DNA of 64,000 bases from Synechococcus sp. NB0720_010. Its GTDB lineage: Bacteria; Cyanobacteriota; Cyanobacteriia; PCC-6307; Cyanobiaceae. Made by a program: the position numbers and the translations under genes. Below are positions 62,300 to 64,000 of the stretch, piece by piece. Position 1 is the stretch's first letter, and every line of letters starts with the position of its first letter. The notes under the pieces were generated by a model. That model made no database searches. It was not told where the DNA came from and saw nothing but the letters and a program-made list of their open reading frames with translations. The DNA lies in contig NZ_CP090898.1 of the NCBI RefSeq assembly GCF_023078835.1, forward strand, positions 994,045 through 1,058,044, written 5' to 3'.

Positions 62300-63652
62300 A
62301 TGCCCATCGGCAAACTGCTGATCGCCAACCGCGGCGAAATTGCTCTTCGGATCCTGCGCAGCTGCCGGGAATTAGGAATCCCCACCGTCGCCGTCTACAG
62401 CACGGTCGACCGCAACGCCCTGCACGTCCAGCTCGCTGATGAAGCGGTCTGCATCGGCGATGCACCCAGCAGCAAGAGCTACCTCAATATCCCCAACATC
62501 CTGGCGGCCGCCACCTCCCGGGGTGCCGATGCGATCCACCCCGGATACGGCTTCCTGGCGGAAAATGACAAGTTCGCCGAGATCTGCGCTGACCACGGCC
62601 TGACCTTTGTCGGACCCTCGCCGGACTCCATCCGCTCGATGGGCGACAAGTCCACGGCCAAGGCCACCATGCAGAAGGTGGGCGTTCCCACCATCCCCGG
62701 CAGTGAAGGGCTGCTGGAGAACGTGGATGAAGCCAGGACCCTGGCGGAATCCATGGGCTATCCCGTGATGATCAAAGCCACCGCAGGTGGCGGTGGCCGC
62801 GGGATGCGCCTGGTCCCCTCAGCGGACCAACTCGACAACCTCTTCAAGGCCGCCCAGGGCGAAGCGGAAGCCGCCTTTGGCAACCCCGGCCTCTACATGG
62901 AGAAATTCATCGACCGGCCCCGGCACGTCGAAGTGCAGGTGCTGGCCGACCGCCACGGCAATGTCGTCCACGTCGGGGAGCGGGACTGCTCAATTCAGCG
63001 GCGCCACCAAAAACTGCTGGAAGAGGCCCCCAGCGTCGCCATCAATGCTGAGCTGCGTCGCCGCATGGGAGACGCCGCGGTCGCGGCAGCCCGCACCATC
63101 GGTTACGAGGGCGCCGGCACCGTGGAGTTCCTGGTGGATCGCACCGGCAACTTCTATTTCATGGAGATGAATACCCGGATCCAGGTGGAGCATCCCGTCA
63201 CCGAGATGGTGAGCGGGGTCGACCTGATTGCCGAGCAGCTGCGGATCGCCGGCGGCGAGCCCATCTCCTTTAGCCAAGAGGAGATCAAACTCACGGGCCA
63301 TGCGATCGAGGTCCGCATCAACGCCGAGGACCCGCGCCAGAACTTCCGGCCCGCCCCCGGCAAGATCACCGGCTGGCTTCCCCCCGGCGGCCCAGGCGTC
63401 CGTTTCGATAGCCACGTCTACACGGGCTATGAGATCCCACCCTTCTATGACTCCCTGATCGGCAAGCTGATCGTCTGGGGTAAGGATCGCGACCACGCCC
63501 TCAAGCGGCTCAAGCGCGCCCTGGCGGAATGCGCCGTCACCGGCATTCCCACCACGATCGAATTCCACCTGCAATTGCTGGAGCGCCCGGAATTCATCTC
63601 CGGCGACGTCCACACCAAGTTCGTGGAGCAGGAGATGCTGCCGAACGGCTAG
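62300..63652 (+). CDS. accC: Acetyl-CoA carboxylase biotin carboxylase subunit
   Basis: A 450-aa ATP-grasp enzyme that carboxylates biotin on AccB for fatty-acid synthesis. [21 protein letters not shown] is the standard start. The ATP loop is [31 protein letters not shown] and [13 protein letters not shown] follow. Full length. Its stop overlaps the end of the convergent yggT by four bases. Confidence 0.98.
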   Translation: MPIGKLLIANRGEIALRILRSCRELGIPTVAVYSTVDRNALHVQLADEAVCIGDAPSSKSYLNIPNILAAATSRGADAIHPGYGFLAENDKFAEICADHGLTFVGPSPDSIRSMGDKSTAKATMQKVGVPTIPGSEGLLENVDEARTLAESMGYPVMIKATAGGGGRGMRLVPSADQLDNLFKAAQGEAEAAFGNPGLYMEKFIDRPRHVEVQVLADRHGNVVHVGERDCSIQRRHQKLLEEAPSVAINAELRRRMGDAAVAAARTIGYEGAGTVEFLVDRTGNFYFMEMNTRIQVEHPVTEMVSGVDLIAEQLRIAGGEPISFSQEEIKLTGHAIEVRINAEDPRQNFRPAPGKITGWLPPGGPGVRFDSHVYTGYEIPPFYDSLIGKLIVWGKDRDHALKRLKRALAECAVTGIPTTIEFHLQLLERPEFISGDVHTKFVEQEMLPNG

Positions 63653-63993
63653 GCCGGCAGCACGCTCAGGCGCATCACCATCTGGGTCAAGAGGCCCTGC
63701 TGACCCACCAGCAGCTCGCGGATCAGGCTGACTAGTCCGACCCAGATCACCGGGGTGACATCGACGCCGCCAATCGGCGCAATCAGCTTGCGGCTCAGCG
63801 CCAAAACCGGCTCAGTCGGGACGGCCACGATCCGCAAGACACCCTGGCTGAGATCGACCTGGGGATACCAGGTCAGGACGATCCGGAACAGGAACAGCAG
63901 GGTCCAAGCCGACAGCAACAGGCCCAGGCCCATGGTGAAGGGGGGCAGCACCAGACGGAGCAGTTCCAGGCTGGAGCCATCGGGTCCCGTCAC
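63649..63993 (-). CDS. YggT/Ycf19 family membrane protein
   Basis: A protein of at least 114 aa with two hydrophobic regions: [23 protein letters not shown] and [21 protein letters not shown], and the [15 protein letters not shown] motif between, as in YggT/Ycf19. In cyanobacteria and chloroplasts this family is linked to thylakoid or nucleoid organisation and cytochrome c maturation. A GTG at 63993 is the first start seen; the frame is open to the window end, so the true start may lie outside. Confidence 0.88.
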   Translation of the reverse strand: MTGPDGSSLELLRLVLPPFTMGLGLLLSAWTLLFLFRIVLTWYPQVDLSQGVLRIVAVPTEPVLALSRKLIAPIGGVDVTPVIWVGLVSLIRELLVGQQGLLTQMVMRLSVLPA

Positions 63994-64000
63994 AAAGCTC

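Overview
This window comes from a picocyanobacterium of the marine Synechococcus/Cyanobium (alpha-cyanobacterial) type. The evidence is a chlorophyll synthase end, cyanobacteria-restricted families (DUF3747, DUF1400, Ycf19/YggT, an LpxB-related glycosyltransferase), GC-rich codon use, a HIP1 octamer, and above all a circularly permuted two-piece tmRNA whose tag reads ANNIVRFSRQTAPVAA, a picocyanobacterial tag form. No plasmid, prophage or CRISPR signature was seen.

Layout. 0-6.6 kb: chlG end, a class A penicillin-binding protein, RsmB, an alkyltransferase-like protein, TrmH, a VapBC-type toxin-antitoxin pair with an operator palindrome, and an orphan dipeptide-type ABC permease. 6.6-33.7 kb is an accessory exoprotein island. 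It starts with two paralogous type IV pilin-like genes and a PilX-like gene. These lead into a type I secretion operon (parvulin-like PPIase, HlyB-like ABC transporter with an N-terminal cyclic-nucleotide-binding-like domain and a degenerate C39 domain, HlyD adaptor). A LuxR-type regulator faces the operon. Two very large exoproteins follow: a 1555-aa RTX protein ending in seven near-perfect 345-bp repeats, and a 3090-aa cadherin-like protein carrying a haem peroxidase domain, two jelly-roll-like modules and C-type-lectin-like modules. The island ends with two convergent clusters of minor pseudopilins, one of which is fused to RTX calcium-binding repeats.

33.7-64 kb is mostly conserved core: LepA, NfuA-like, SerS, Mqo, RseP, RpsN, Pnp, CysQ, RsmI, a DnaJ-type cochaperone, RlmL-like methylase, cation/proton antiporter, SMC, MsrB, AccC, YggT and two tRNAs. 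Several small secreted or unassigned proteins and the tmRNA lie among them.

How it fits together. The T1SS operon lies directly upstream of two proteins with T1SS-substrate features, so they are its likely cargo; no TolC-like outer-membrane partner is in the window. The pilins and the calcium-binding pseudopilin point to a surface or pilus programme in the same island. The most unusual non-coding signal is a hairpin family, with a constant 5' internal loop TTGGGC, a 3' bulged T and covarying inner and outer stems. It occurs twice in tandem before the first giant gene and once before the second, suggesting shared RNA-level control of both exoproteins. A separate candidate small RNA with three stem-loops precedes the first giant gene. 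All functions are inferred from sequence reading alone; no database search was run.
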